Part shown: one piece after another, positions 4,745 to 11,665 of the stretch | Position numbering within the stretch: position 1 is the stretch's first letter | Layout of the letters: each line of letters starts with the position of its first letter | From: JAAYZQ01 sp034428935 | Lineage (GTDB): Bacteria; Chloroflexota; Anaerolineae; JAAYZQ01 | Length of the DNA stretch: 12,854 nt | Assembly: GCA_034428935.1 (NCBI GenBank) | Contig: DAOUHB010000007.1 | Coordinates: forward strand, 1 to 12,854 | Direction of reading: 5' to 3' | Program-made: the position numbers and the translations under genes | The notes under the pieces: model-generated | What the model was told of the DNA's origin: nothing | The model's input: only the letters and a program-made list of their open reading frames with translations | Databases searched by the model: none

Positions 4745-7452
4745 GATTGTTTTCCTCCATGTCGTCTGAAATCTTCCAGGAGATCCCTGGCCTCCTGGAG
4801 GTCTGCGGTGTCAAACCCTTCGCCGAACCAGGCATAGCAGCCGGCCAGCACATCCTGCCCCTCGGCTGCCCGGCCCAGCGGGCGCAGCAGGCGGGCCAGG
4901 CTCATGGCCGCCCGCAGCTCCAGGGATCTCGCCTTCTGATCGCGGGCTATCGCCAGCGCCCTCTGGAGGGAGATCTCGGCTTCGGCCTCGTTGCCGGGTG
5001 CCAGCAGCAGAAGCTCGGCGCGCAGGCGGTGCTGTTCGGCGTGCCACCAGACCTCCTCGCCGTGGAGGAACGACTGCTCCAGCGCGTCCAGGCCCTCCTG
5101 CCGGCGGCCCACCCCCAGGAAGGCCTCGGCCAGGCGGGCGCGAAAGTAGGGCAGCGCCACCCGCGTCCCCGTCGCCTCCCACCGGTCCAGTCCCTCTTGC
5201 AGCACGGAGATGCCCTCGTCCCCGGAGCCGCGCCGGGCCAGGGCCGAGCCGCGCAGCATGGTACAGCCCGCCTGCCAGAAGGGAAACCGGCCCCGGCCGG
5301 CCAGGGCCAGGGCCCGCTCGGCTTCCGCCTGGCATTCGGGCCATTGGCGCACGAGCTGGTGGAAGGTGGAGGCGAAAAAGGCGGCCAGCGTGCTGGTGTG
5401 GGGATGGGCCAGCTCCTCGGCCAGCCGCAGTCCCTCTTCCATCCGGGCCGTCGCCTGTTCCGGATACCCCTGGAACCACAGCGTCCACGACAGGTAGAGG
5501 AGCGAGGCCACGACGGGGTCGTTGCCCAGCCGGTGGGCCAGGTCCCGATCCCGGTCGAGATCGTGGAGGGCGGCCGCCTCCTCGAAATGCCGGCGCGCGC
5601 GCTCGAGCTCGCCCTGGTAGAGGGTGATGGCACCCAATAAAAAGTGGCAGCCTATCTCGTAGCCCACGTCCCCCGCCTGCCGGGTCAGTGGGAGAAACCG
5701 CTCCCCTTCGTCGCGGGCGCGGCGGATCTCGCCGTGCACCATGTGGTACAGGCACAGGCCGAACAGGACGGGGATCACCTGGGGCGGGTCGCCGAGGGTG
5801 TGGCATAGGGTGCGGGCGCGGGCAAAGGCCTCCTCCACCTGGGGCGCGGCGTAGCCAAAGGTGGTGATCAGCGTCGTGCCCAGCAGCGTTTGCAGGCCCA
5901 GCTCCATCTGCGTCCGCTCGGGCCCCGGGGGCACGCCCTCCAGCAGCTCCAGGCCCCTGGACAGGTGGGCCGCCGCTTCGTGGTGGGCCGACATGTGGCA
6001 CGCCCCCTGGCCGGCCTGGAGCCGGTAAGCGGCCGCCTTGAGGGGGATCCCACCCTCGTCAAAGTGGCGGGCCAGTTGCGCGGCCACGGCCGCCGTCTCG
6101 GCGCCGAACAGCCGCTCCATGGCCTGGCCCATTTCCCGGTGCAGGCAGGCCCGCTCGGCGGCGTCGAGGCCGCCGTACATGTACTGCTGGAAAAGGGCGT
6201 GGGCAAAGCGATAGCGAGACAGCCGCAGGCCCCCCGACCGGGCCGCGCCCAGCTCGCTCACCAGGCGGTGGCGCCTCTGCAGGTCGTCGCCGAGCCTGCG
6301 CACCACCTCTCGCTCGCTCAGGGCCTCCACCTGCGCCACCACCTCGGCCGTGAACTCCTCACCCTCCACACAGGCCACCGTCAGCAGGTCCTGCAGGTCC
6401 TGGTCGAGGCGGCCGATGCGCTCGGCAATGACCCCTTCCACCTTGACGGGCAAGACGTCCCAGTCCAGGGATGGCCCCTCCACCCAGCACCCGTCGCCGT
6501 CGCGGACGAGGTCGCCCCGCTCCTTCAGCTCCCGGAGCAGCTCGACGGTGAACAGGGCGTGGCCGCCCGTGCGCCGGAACAGGACCTGGCGAAACGTGGG
6601 CCCCAGGCAGTTGGGCTCAGCGTCGAGGAGTGTGTCCACGAACTGGCGGCTGGCCGTTTCGGGGATCGCGTCCAGGTCGACGGTCACGTCGCCGCGGTAG
6701 CGCGTCAGCTCGTGGACCACGGCGGCGAGGGGGTGGCGCTCCTCGGCCCGGCCCAGGGCAACGTCGTTGGGGCGATAGGCGCCCAGGATCAGGATGCGGC
6801 CGGCCTCCACGCGGCGCCCCAGGTGGAAGAGGAGGCCCAGGGACGCGTCGTCGGCCCATTGCATGTCGTCGAGAAAGAGGATCAAGGGCGTCCTGGCGCT
6901 CAACTGCTGCAAAAAGGCAGTGTATTGCTCAAAGATGCGGCTCTGTTCGACCACGGCCTCGCCCTGCCGGTCCTTTTTCTTCAGGACCGCGTCCAGCCGG
7001 TCCATCCAGCCCACCTTTTCGGCCACGGCCTTTCCGAGGGCGCCGGCCAGGGAGGCGCCGGGCACGAGGACGTCGATGAGGTCGGGCGCCACCTCCACCA
7101 GGACCTGCACGGAGCGCACCATCACGGCGCGCAGGCGGCCGGCGTTCTCCGGCGTCGTCCTGTCCGCCGCCTGCCGGCCGGCTCCGTCGCCGGTGAGCTG
7201 GGCCAGCACCTCGCGGAAGGGGAGATAGGGCTCGCCCGCGCCCACCTGGGCGTTGCAGCTACCCATGGCCACCACCAGGTCCGGGTCGGCGCCCAGGGCC
7301 TGCCCCACGAATTGGCGCACCAGGGCCGTCTTGCCGCTTCCGGCCTCGCCGGTGACGAAACAGATGGCGCCCTTTCCAGACAGGGCAGCCTCGAGATGCT
7401 GCCCCAGCTCCTGGAGCTCGCGCTCGCGACCTACAAAGACGCGCTCCTCCAT
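4741..7452 (-). CDS. STAND-like AAA ATPase with TPR-type C-terminal region
   Basis: This 903-residue protein has an N-terminal AAA_16-type domain. Its first residues VFVGREREL are the typical lead-in, Walker A is GEAGSGKT (35-42) and Walker B is LILFLDDMQWAD (190-201). From about residue 430 to the end it is helical and TPR-like, closing with CYAWFGEGFDTADLQEAR, the ending usual for TPR tails of predicted ATPases linked to adenylate cyclase or LuxR proteins. Neither a cyclase domain nor an HTH is present, so this is a stand-alone ATPase/TPR protein. The ATG at 7452 is chosen because AGGAGGT precedes it at good spacing and VGRE begins right after; sequence further upstream belongs to the propeller gene. 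It lies 29 bp after the propeller gene and overlaps the CPBP start. A nucleotide-dependent sensor or scaffold role is inferred. Confidence 0.9.
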   Translation of the reverse strand: MEERVFVGRERELQELGQHLEAALSGKGAICFVTGEAGSGKTALVRQFVGQALGADPDLVVAMGSCNAQVGAGEPYLPFREVLAQLTGDGAGRQAADRTTPENAGRLRAVMVRSVQVLVEVAPDLIDVLVPGASLAGALGKAVAEKVGWMDRLDAVLKKKDRQGEAVVEQSRIFEQYTAFLQQLSARTPLILFLDDMQWADDASLGLLFHLGRRVEAGRILILGAYRPNDVALGRAEERHPLAAVVHELTRYRGDVTVDLDAIPETASRQFVDTLLDAEPNCLGPTFRQVLFRRTGGHALFTVELLRELKERGDLVRDGDGCWVEGPSLDWDVLPVKVEGVIAERIGRLDQDLQDLLTVACVEGEEFTAEVVAQVEALSEREVVRRLGDDLQRRHRLVSELGAARSGGLRLSRYRFAHALFQQYMYGGLDAAERACLHREMGQAMERLFGAETAAVAAQLARHFDEGGIPLKAAAYRLQAGQGACHMSAHHEAAAHLSRGLELLEGVPPGPERTQMELGLQTLLGTTLITTFGYAAPQVEEAFARARTLCHTLGDPPQVIPVLFGLCLYHMVHGEIRRARDEGERFLPLTRQAGDVGYEIGCHFLLGAITLYQGELERARRHFEEAAALHDLDRDRDLAHRLGNDPVVASLLYLSWTLWFQGYPEQATARMEEGLRLAEELAHPHTSTLAAFFASTFHQLVRQWPECQAEAERALALAGRGRFPFWQAGCTMLRGSALARRGSGDEGISVLQEGLDRWEATGTRVALPYFRARLAEAFLGVGRRQEGLDALEQSFLHGEEVWWHAEQHRLRAELLLLAPGNEAEAEISLQRALAIARDQKARSLELRAAMSLARLLRPLGRAAEGQDVLAGCYAWFGEGFDTADLQEARDLLEDFRRHGGKQS

Positions 7453-7481
7453 CGCCTGACCTCCTCTGCTTGCCCCTGCCC

Positions 7482-9767
7482 TCACCTGAGGAGCATGGGC
7501 AGGAACACGTGGAAGGATGGAGCCGGGGTGGACGTGTGCTCGATGCGGGCGACGAACGCTTCCCAGCCGCCCGCCCGCGGCTGCAGCGGATTGACCGTGG
7601 GGAACGCCATGGAGCCTGTCCAGCCGACCAGGTGGGCGCTGCCCGCGGTGTCCACGGCCACCGCTTCCCCGACGTCGTCGCCGCCACCACCCAGGAAGGT
7701 GGCATAGTCCAGGCTTGAACCTGCGGCGTTCAGCCTGAAGGCAAAGGCATCGATGTTGCCGCCAATGGCTGCCTGGATGGGGTCGACCAGCGGAAAGTCG
7801 GGCGAAACCGTCTTGCCGGTGACGTACGCATTGCCGTCCGGGTCCACGGCAATGCCATAGCCCGACTCGTGGCCGCCGCCCCCCACGTAGGTGGAGTAGA
7901 CCAGGGAGGCAGCTCCCGATTGCGAGGGGTCCAGCCTGGCGACAAAGACGTCCGACTTGGAGTCGACGTGGCAGATGGGAAGCTGGCCGGGCAGGGTATA
8001 GTCGCAGACCATGTTGTCCGTGGTGTTGCAGATGCCGTCGGTGCCACACGTCCGGTCAAAGGCGCCGGGGGTCGTCGGAAAGTCGTCGCTCTGCGTAGCG
8101 CCCGTGACGTACACCGTGCCGTCCTGGCCCACGGCAATGTCGTACCCAAAGTCGCTCAGGACGGTGCCGCCCAGGTAGGTGGAATAGACGAGGCCGTCCA
8201 GGCCGTCGCGCGTGGGATCGATCTTGGCCACAAACGCCTTCCACAGGCCGTCAAAGGTGCGCTGGTAGGCATTGGGTGTCGTCGGGAAGCTGGCCGCGGC
8301 CTGCCCCGTGAGGTAGATCATGCCCGCGCCGTCCACCGCAATTCCGTTCACGGCGCTGGCGCACAGCTCGCACCACTCGCCGCTGCCTCCCAGGTAGGTC
8401 GAGTACAGCAGCGCGCCGGCATTCAAGTCGATGACAGACACAAAGCCGTCGATGGCTTCCAGCCACTCGGACTGGATGGCGCCGGGCGTGGTGGGAAACC
8501 CACTGCTCGCCACCTCGCCGGCCACGTAGACCAGCCCTGCCGGGTCGACGGCGATGGCCAGCCCCCTGGACTTCACGGAGCCAAACCAGGACCAGAAGTC
8601 CACAGCGCCCAGCGGGTCGAGCCTGGCGATCTGCACGTACTTGTAGATGTACATCTCGGGCAGGGAATCGCTGTTGAGCGAGACGTAGCCGGTGACATAG
8701 GCGTTGCCCGCCTGGTCCACGGCGACGCCGCGCCCCTCGTCATCACCGGGCAGACCGAGATAGGTGGCATAGACGAGGGCCGTGCCCGTGGCGTTGAGCT
8801 TGGCCACAAAGGTATCGTAGCACAGCCGGTACGGCGCCTCGTCGGAGGGGCAATCGACGCCGCCGCCGCCGAATTCGGGCTGCCACGCGTTCATCAGGGG
8901 AAAGTCGGTCGAGTTTGTGCGGCCGACGACGACCATGTTCTGCGCCGAATCCAGGGCGACGTCGTAGCCGCTCTCGTCACCGCTGCCGCCCAGGTAGGTG
9001 GCATAGCTCAACACGGGGTCGACGATCAAGGGCAGGCCGGGGTCGTAGGCAGCGACCTGGTACCCAAACTGCCCCCCGCCGTGCAACAGATAACCGCCGG
9101 CGATGGGCAAGCGAGCACCGTCGACCTCCTGATAGATGAACGGCTTGCGCAGGCGGACCTGGCCGCCGGCCACGCTCAGCAGCAGGTCGCCCGTCCCTTC
9201 GAGCTCGACGGCGTCGGCGCCCTCGACTCTCACCCTGATGGCGTCCGGATCGGCGCCGGGGGCTATCACGAAATCGTGTTCCAACTGCCGCCCGGTGCCG
9301 AAAAAGAGCAGGTCGATCCCGGGATAGAGCCCCCGGTACCGGACCTGGCGGTAGGTCGGGATGCCGGTGTGCCAGCGAGACGGATCGCGCCCCAGATAGT
9401 AGTTGACGACGCCCGGCAGGCGACCCTCGCCCACCAGCGGCGGCTTGGCGGCCGCACCGACGAACTGCAGGCTGATCATCGCGGGGGGCTGCCCGGGCCG
9501 CGGTGGCGACAGGGCCAGCGTGGCTTCCCGAGGCGTCAAGAAGACGTTGTACCCCGATCCGTGGGCCAGGAATCTGGCCTCCGCATCCGCCTGTCCCTGG
9601 TTGGCCTCGAACTGGAGGGGAAGCTGGCCCAGGTCGGATTCATTGCGGGCCAGGGTCGCCTCCTGGGCCGCCGGCACCGGCGAATGCCGGAGCGCGGGCA
9701 AGCCCGGGACGGCCAGCAGCACAACAGCCGCCAGAAGAACATACGTGGAAAAGCGTTCGAGATTCAT
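7482..9767 (-). CDS. Secreted SBBP seven-repeat beta-propeller protein
   Basis: This 761-residue protein carries a signal peptide at about 1-34 (hydrophobic YVLLAAVVLLAVPGLPAL). An N-terminal domain follows (about 47-250, with LQFEANQGQADAEARF, GYNVFLTPREATLAL and VNYYLGRDPSRW), of the type found in front of SBBP repeats. Seven SBBP repeats occupy about 252-735, each of the form YSTYLGG...GIAVD..GN.YVTG.T.S.DFPTT. An insertion with four cysteines sits between repeats 5 and 6 (TCGTDGICNTTDNMVC, then PICHVD). The protein ends in FHVFLPMLLR, a hydrophobic tail I recall from many Chloroflexota exported proteins. The ATG at 9767 has GAGGAG upstream and begins the signal peptide. It is probably cell-surface or secreted; ligand unknown. 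Confidence 0.92.
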   Translation of the reverse strand: MNLERFSTYVLLAAVVLLAVPGLPALRHSPVPAAQEATLARNESDLGQLPLQFEANQGQADAEARFLAHGSGYNVFLTPREATLALSPPRPGQPPAMISLQFVGAAAKPPLVGEGRLPGVVNYYLGRDPSRWHTGIPTYRQVRYRGLYPGIDLLFFGTGRQLEHDFVIAPGADPDAIRVRVEGADAVELEGTGDLLLSVAGGQVRLRKPFIYQEVDGARLPIAGGYLLHGGGQFGYQVAAYDPGLPLIVDPVLSYATYLGGSGDESGYDVALDSAQNMVVVGRTNSTDFPLMNAWQPEFGGGGVDCPSDEAPYRLCYDTFVAKLNATGTALVYATYLGLPGDDEGRGVAVDQAGNAYVTGYVSLNSDSLPEMYIYKYVQIARLDPLGAVDFWSWFGSVKSRGLAIAVDPAGLVYVAGEVASSGFPTTPGAIQSEWLEAIDGFVSVIDLNAGALLYSTYLGGSGEWCELCASAVNGIAVDGAGMIYLTGQAAASFPTTPNAYQRTFDGLWKAFVAKIDPTRDGLDGLVYSTYLGGTVLSDFGYDIAVGQDGTVYVTGATQSDDFPTTPGAFDRTCGTDGICNTTDNMVCDYTLPGQLPICHVDSKSDVFVARLDPSQSGAASLVYSTYVGGGGHESGYGIAVDPDGNAYVTGKTVSPDFPLVDPIQAAIGGNIDAFAFRLNAAGSSLDYATFLGGGGDDVGEAVAVDTAGSAHLVGWTGSMAFPTVNPLQPRAGGWEAFVARIEHTSTPAPSFHVFLPMLLR
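7560..9014 (-). repeat. Seven tandem SBBP coding repeats
   Basis: Seven diverged repeat units of about 60-80 codons encode the propeller blades. Each contains a Y(S/A)TYLGG-like strand, an (I/V)AVD turn, a YVTG strand and a DFP(T/L) segment. The third unit is the most diverged (FWSWFGSVKSRG instead of YSTYLGG). Seven units match a closed seven-bladed propeller. Confidence 0.8.
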
Positions 9768-9790
9768 GGACTCTTTCTCCTCGTTTGCGA

Positions 9791-9808
9791 CCGGGATCGA
9801 GATCCCGG
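9791..9808. other. Intergenic palindrome upstream of the propeller gene
   Basis: CCGGGATC (9791-9798) and GATCCCGG (9801-9808) form a perfect 8-bp inverted repeat with a 2-nt centre, inside the 52-bp gap between the 121-residue gene and the propeller gene. No T-run follows on either strand. It may be an operator or an RNA hairpin setting the relative expression of the two operon halves. Confidence 0.45.
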
Positions 9809-9819
9809 CCCTCGTCCTC

Positions 9820-10185
9820 TCACACGGTACGCTCGGCTTCCCGGTACAGGTATAGCTCGACGACCCGGTGGGGACCGTCCTGCGCGCCATCCTCCTGCCT
9901 CTCCAGCAAAAAGTATCCCCAGCCATTGCCCCCCCGCCGGCCGGATGGCGCCTGGGCGGCCGGCGGACCCCAGATCCAGACCCGGACAAGGGCCCCCACG
10001 TTGGGCCCATCTCCGGCGTCCCCGTGTGCTGTGCCCTGCAACGCCTCGGCGATGGACCGCCGCACCCGGTCGCTCTGCGGGGGCTGCAACAAGCCCTCCA
10101 CCACCTGGGCGACGCGCTGCATGGCCTCGTCCTGGCCGGCGCCCGGCGGGGACGCCGGCAGCTCGAACAGGAGCCGCCAGCTCAC
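9820..10185 (-). CDS. Uncharacterised 121-residue protein
   Basis: I do not recognise this family. It is supported as a gene because its GTG start at 10185 overlaps the stop of the upstream gene in GTGA, the frame is open for 121 codons with a protein-like composition, and it sits inside a packed operon. The sequence opens MSWRLLFELPA, then a helical region (about 18-50, AMQRVAQVVEGLLQ and RVRRSIAEAL). A Gly-rich loop follows, then beta-like segments (VRVWIW at 68-72, GWGYFLLER at 88-96, RVVELYLYRE at 107-116). No signal peptide or TM helix is present. An alpha/beta fold acting with the neighbouring membrane or SnoaL-like protein is possible but not shown. Confidence 0.75.
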   Translation of the reverse strand: MSWRLLFELPASPPGAGQDEAMQRVAQVVEGLLQPPQSDRVRRSIAEALQGTAHGDAGDGPNVGALVRVWIWGPPAAQAPSGRRGGNGWGYFLLERQEDGAQDGPHRVVELYLYREAERTV

Positions 10186-10703
10186 AGCCGCACGTAGCTG
10201 GCGATGGCCATGCCCGCCACGGCGATGCCCAGCAGGGCCGCATCCACGATCCCTGCTGTGCGCATGCGGGTCTGGAGGGAGCCCATGGCCGCCACCTGGG
10301 CCGGGTTGGGCGGGCCGCCGGCGGCCTGCATCTCCTGGCCCAGGGCGGCGATTTTCCCGGCAGTCGGCCCGTTCACCAGGGAGCCGATGGCAAAGGCCAG
10401 CAGGCCGGCCACCGACCCGATGGTGAGGGTCAGGCCGGGGCCCGAGGTGAGCCACTGGACGCTCAGGTGCCCCGAAACCGGCCAGTACAGGATCAGCCCG
10501 GAGAGGGCAGTGGCCAGGGAGGACAGGGACATGTAGGTGGAGAGCCGCTGTCCTCGCACCAGCCGCTGCATGAACCGGCCCCCTTCGGGCCCCGACTCCT
10601 TGACGGCAGGCTCCACGAACGCGGCGATCATGACCGCCGCCCCGGCCCAGAATACGCCGGCACCGATGTGGACGAGACGCAACAGGATCATCAGCACGTT
10701 CAT
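10182..10703 (-). CDS. Four-TM integral membrane protein (DUF2269/CopD-like)
   Basis: This 173-residue protein has four hydrophobic helices at about 5-28, 56-74, 89-110 and 148-169. The opening LRLVHIGAGVFWAGAAVM, with a conserved-looking histidine and tryptophan in TM1, followed by GPEGGRFMQRLV, matches small four-helix proteins of the DUF2269/CopD-like type; the exact family is uncertain. A 38-residue cytoplasmic or periplasmic loop (about 111-147) is rich in Ala, Gly and Gln. The ATG at 10703 overlaps the stop of the SnoaL-like gene (ATGA) and has GGAGGTGAGGA upstream. Function is unknown; transport of a small solute or a redox role has been suggested for related families. Confidence 0.82.
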   Translation of the reverse strand: MNVLMILLRLVHIGAGVFWAGAAVMIAAFVEPAVKESGPEGGRFMQRLVRGQRLSTYMSLSSLATALSGLILYWPVSGHLSVQWLTSGPGLTLTIGSVAGLLAFAIGSLVNGPTAGKIAALGQEMQAAGGPPNPAQVAAMGSLQTRMRTAGIVDAALLGIAVAGMAIASYVRL

Positions 10704-11149
10704 TGGTCCTCACCTCCGGTGGGCTCGCAGCCGGCCGGCCAGTCCATCCACCGCCGCAAGCCTGCCAGGTCGGGCCACGGCCAGACCTCGGCGATCTTGG
10801 CTCCTTCCAGCCGGTACAGGTCGACGGTGTCGAGGCACACGCCCTCGCCCGACGGCGGGGCGCCCAGGAATTCTCCCCGGTGCGTCCCCGCCAGGCTGGC
10901 GTACACCACGGCGCGGTCGTGGGTGGCAAAGACGTCGTGCACGCTCACCGTCAGGTCGGGCAGGGCGCCAAGGATCAGGCGGGCCATCTCGGCCATGCCT
11001 TCCGGACCCCGGCGCTCGATGAACGTGCCGCCATAGTCGTGACGGACGAAACCAGGCGCCACGAGCTCGGCCAGGTCCTCCAGTTGGCGCGCATTGATGG
11101 CCTCCAGCGCGCGCCGGATCGTAGCAGCGTTTCGCTCCGCAGATGTCAT
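10700..11149 (-). CDS. SnoaL-like (ester cyclase family) protein
   Basis: This 149-residue protein belongs to the SnoaL-like/NTF2-like fold. Evidence includes the helical opening NAATIRRALEAINARQLEDLAELVAPGFVRHDYGG, the GPEGMAEMARLILGALPDLTVSVHDVFATHDRAVV core, and the end LDTVDLYRLEGAKIAEVWPWPDLAGL. His37 and Asp38 near the pocket and Asp109/Asp127 are candidates for the acid/base residues of the family. Members range from polyketide cyclases to small uncharacterised binding proteins, and no polyketide genes occur here, so a general small-molecule binding or hydrolase role is more likely. It is the first gene of the minus-strand operon, with GAGGAGGA just before its ATG. Confidence 0.88.
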   Translation of the reverse strand: MTSAERNAATIRRALEAINARQLEDLAELVAPGFVRHDYGGTFIERRGPEGMAEMARLILGALPDLTVSVHDVFATHDRAVVYASLAGTHRGEFLGAPPSGEGVCLDTVDLYRLEGAKIAEVWPWPDLAGLRRWMDWPAGCEPTGGEDQ

Positions 11150-11183
11150 CGTTCCTCCTCATTCCCGGATTTCGTTCGCGCCC

Positions 11184-11189
11184 AGTATA
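11184..11189 (-). promoter_or_regulatory. Candidate -10 box for the minus-strand operon
   Basis: On the minus strand TATACT at 11189-11184 lies about 35 nt before the SnoaL-like start codon, at the right distance for a short leader. No good -35 hexamer is visible at 16-18 bp, so recognition would need an activator or another sigma factor. This is the only convincing -10-like sequence in the segment. Confidence 0.35.
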
Positions 11190-11273
11190 CGCCATTCTGG
11201 CTCCCTGTTGGGGTCACCGGCTGCCCCAGGAATGCACCCCAAAAGTGCCACACCTGGGCAGGCTCAGGCCCGC

Positions 11274-11424
11274 CCGCTCCCGCCAGATCGCCAGTTTGAC
11301 AAGGCCGTGCAACCATCCGCGCACGCTCCGGCGGGATCATCAGATCCCGCCGCTTTCTGGCGGATCTGTCGACCACGCGCGCTCCGGCGGGATCGTCAGA
11401 TCGCGCCGCTTCCTGGCGGATCTG
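11274..11424. repeat. Pair of 56-bp-period hairpin repeats plus a degenerate inverted copy
   Basis: Copy 1 (11320-11368) and copy 2 (11376-11424) are direct repeats matching at 45 of 49 positions, with a 56-bp period. Each can fold into AGATC-bulge-CGCC / 7-nt loop / GGCGGATCT (11342-11367 and 11398-11423); the bulge is C in one and G in the other. Copy 1 can instead form a perfect 10-bp stem (11329-11338 with 11343-11352). A short degenerate inverted copy lies at 11274-11293. It may be a REP-like mobile palindromic element or a structured regulatory region. Confidence 0.65.
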
Positions 11425-11429
11425 GCGCC

Positions 11430-11479
11430 AGGAGCCTTGAGGGGCCCTGAGGAGCCTTCAGGAGCCTTCAGGAGCCTTG
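11430..11479. repeat. Five-unit 10-bp tandem repeat
   Basis: Five consecutive decamers follow the consensus AGGAGCCTTC/G. Units 1, 3, 4 and 5 are identical apart from the last base; unit 2 is AGGGGCCCTG. The period equals about one turn of B-DNA, so repeated protein contacts on one face are possible. The array sits between the hairpin repeats and the promoter of the HTH regulator gene. Confidence 0.75.
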
Positions 11480-11497
11480 AAGGCCAGGATGTCGACC

Positions 11498-11514
11498 TTG
11501 CAGTGGCCCTGCAA
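11498..11514. promoter_or_regulatory. Inverted repeat upstream of the regulator promoter
   Basis: TTGCAG (11498-11503) and CTGCAA (11509-11514) are perfect 6-bp arms around TGGCC, 17 bp before the -35 box. It is a possible activator or operator site for the divergent control region; function is inferred from position only. Confidence 0.35.
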
Positions 11515-11529
11515 CAGGCGCGTGCAGTA

Positions 11530-11559
11530 GTTGACAACTTTGGTCAACTGTTGTACAAT
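11530..11559 (+). promoter_or_regulatory. Sigma-70-type promoter with embedded operator-like palindromes
   Basis: TTGACA (11531-11536) and TACAAT (11554-11559) are separated by exactly 17 bp, an almost perfect sigma-70 promoter. It is overlaid by an inverted repeat GTTGAC (11530-11535) / GTCAAC (11543-11548) and by the palindrome TTGTACAA (11551-11558) on the -10. The layout suggests repression, possibly by the HTH protein it encodes. The transcript would start near 11566 with a leader of about 100 nt. Confidence 0.8.
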
Positions 11560-11565
11560 GGCCCA

Positions 11566-11665
11566 CTGAATAGTACCGCTCCGCTGTCTCACACTGCAGG
11601 TACGCTATCCTTGGCAGGCCTTTCCTTTGCCGCCACGTCGCGCTGCAAGAACCGGGAGGATACAA
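11566..11665 (+). other. About 100-nt leader of the HTH regulator gene
   Basis: The leader between the predicted start site and the GTG contains the complementary segments GTACC (11573-11577) and GGTAC (11599-11603), which could pair around a 21-nt loop. No known riboswitch or convincing small ORF is seen. The strong Shine-Dalgarno GGGAGGA at 11654-11660 closes the leader. Confidence 0.35.

Noticed and set aside
7453..8049. In-frame upstream extension of the ATPase gene
   Set aside because: It lies antisense-parallel inside the propeller gene, its translation is Arg/Gly/His-rich and featureless, and a strong Shine-Dalgarno precedes the ATG at 7452.
9768..10010. In-frame upstream extension of the propeller gene
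   Set aside because: It overlaps the 121-residue gene and would bury the signal peptide; the ATG at 9767 has its own Shine-Dalgarno.
10186..10929. In-frame upstream extension of the 121-residue gene
   Set aside because: It runs through two well-supported genes in another frame; the GTGA overlap at 10182-10185 gives a natural start.
7869..11036. Very long plus-strand open frame opposite the propeller and small genes
   Set aside because: It is a shadow of real minus-strand genes, with low-complexity His/Gln/Gly/Arg-rich translation and no domain motifs.
11274..11479. CRISPR array
   Set aside because: There are only two similar long units plus a decamer array, with no regular unique spacers and no cas genes.
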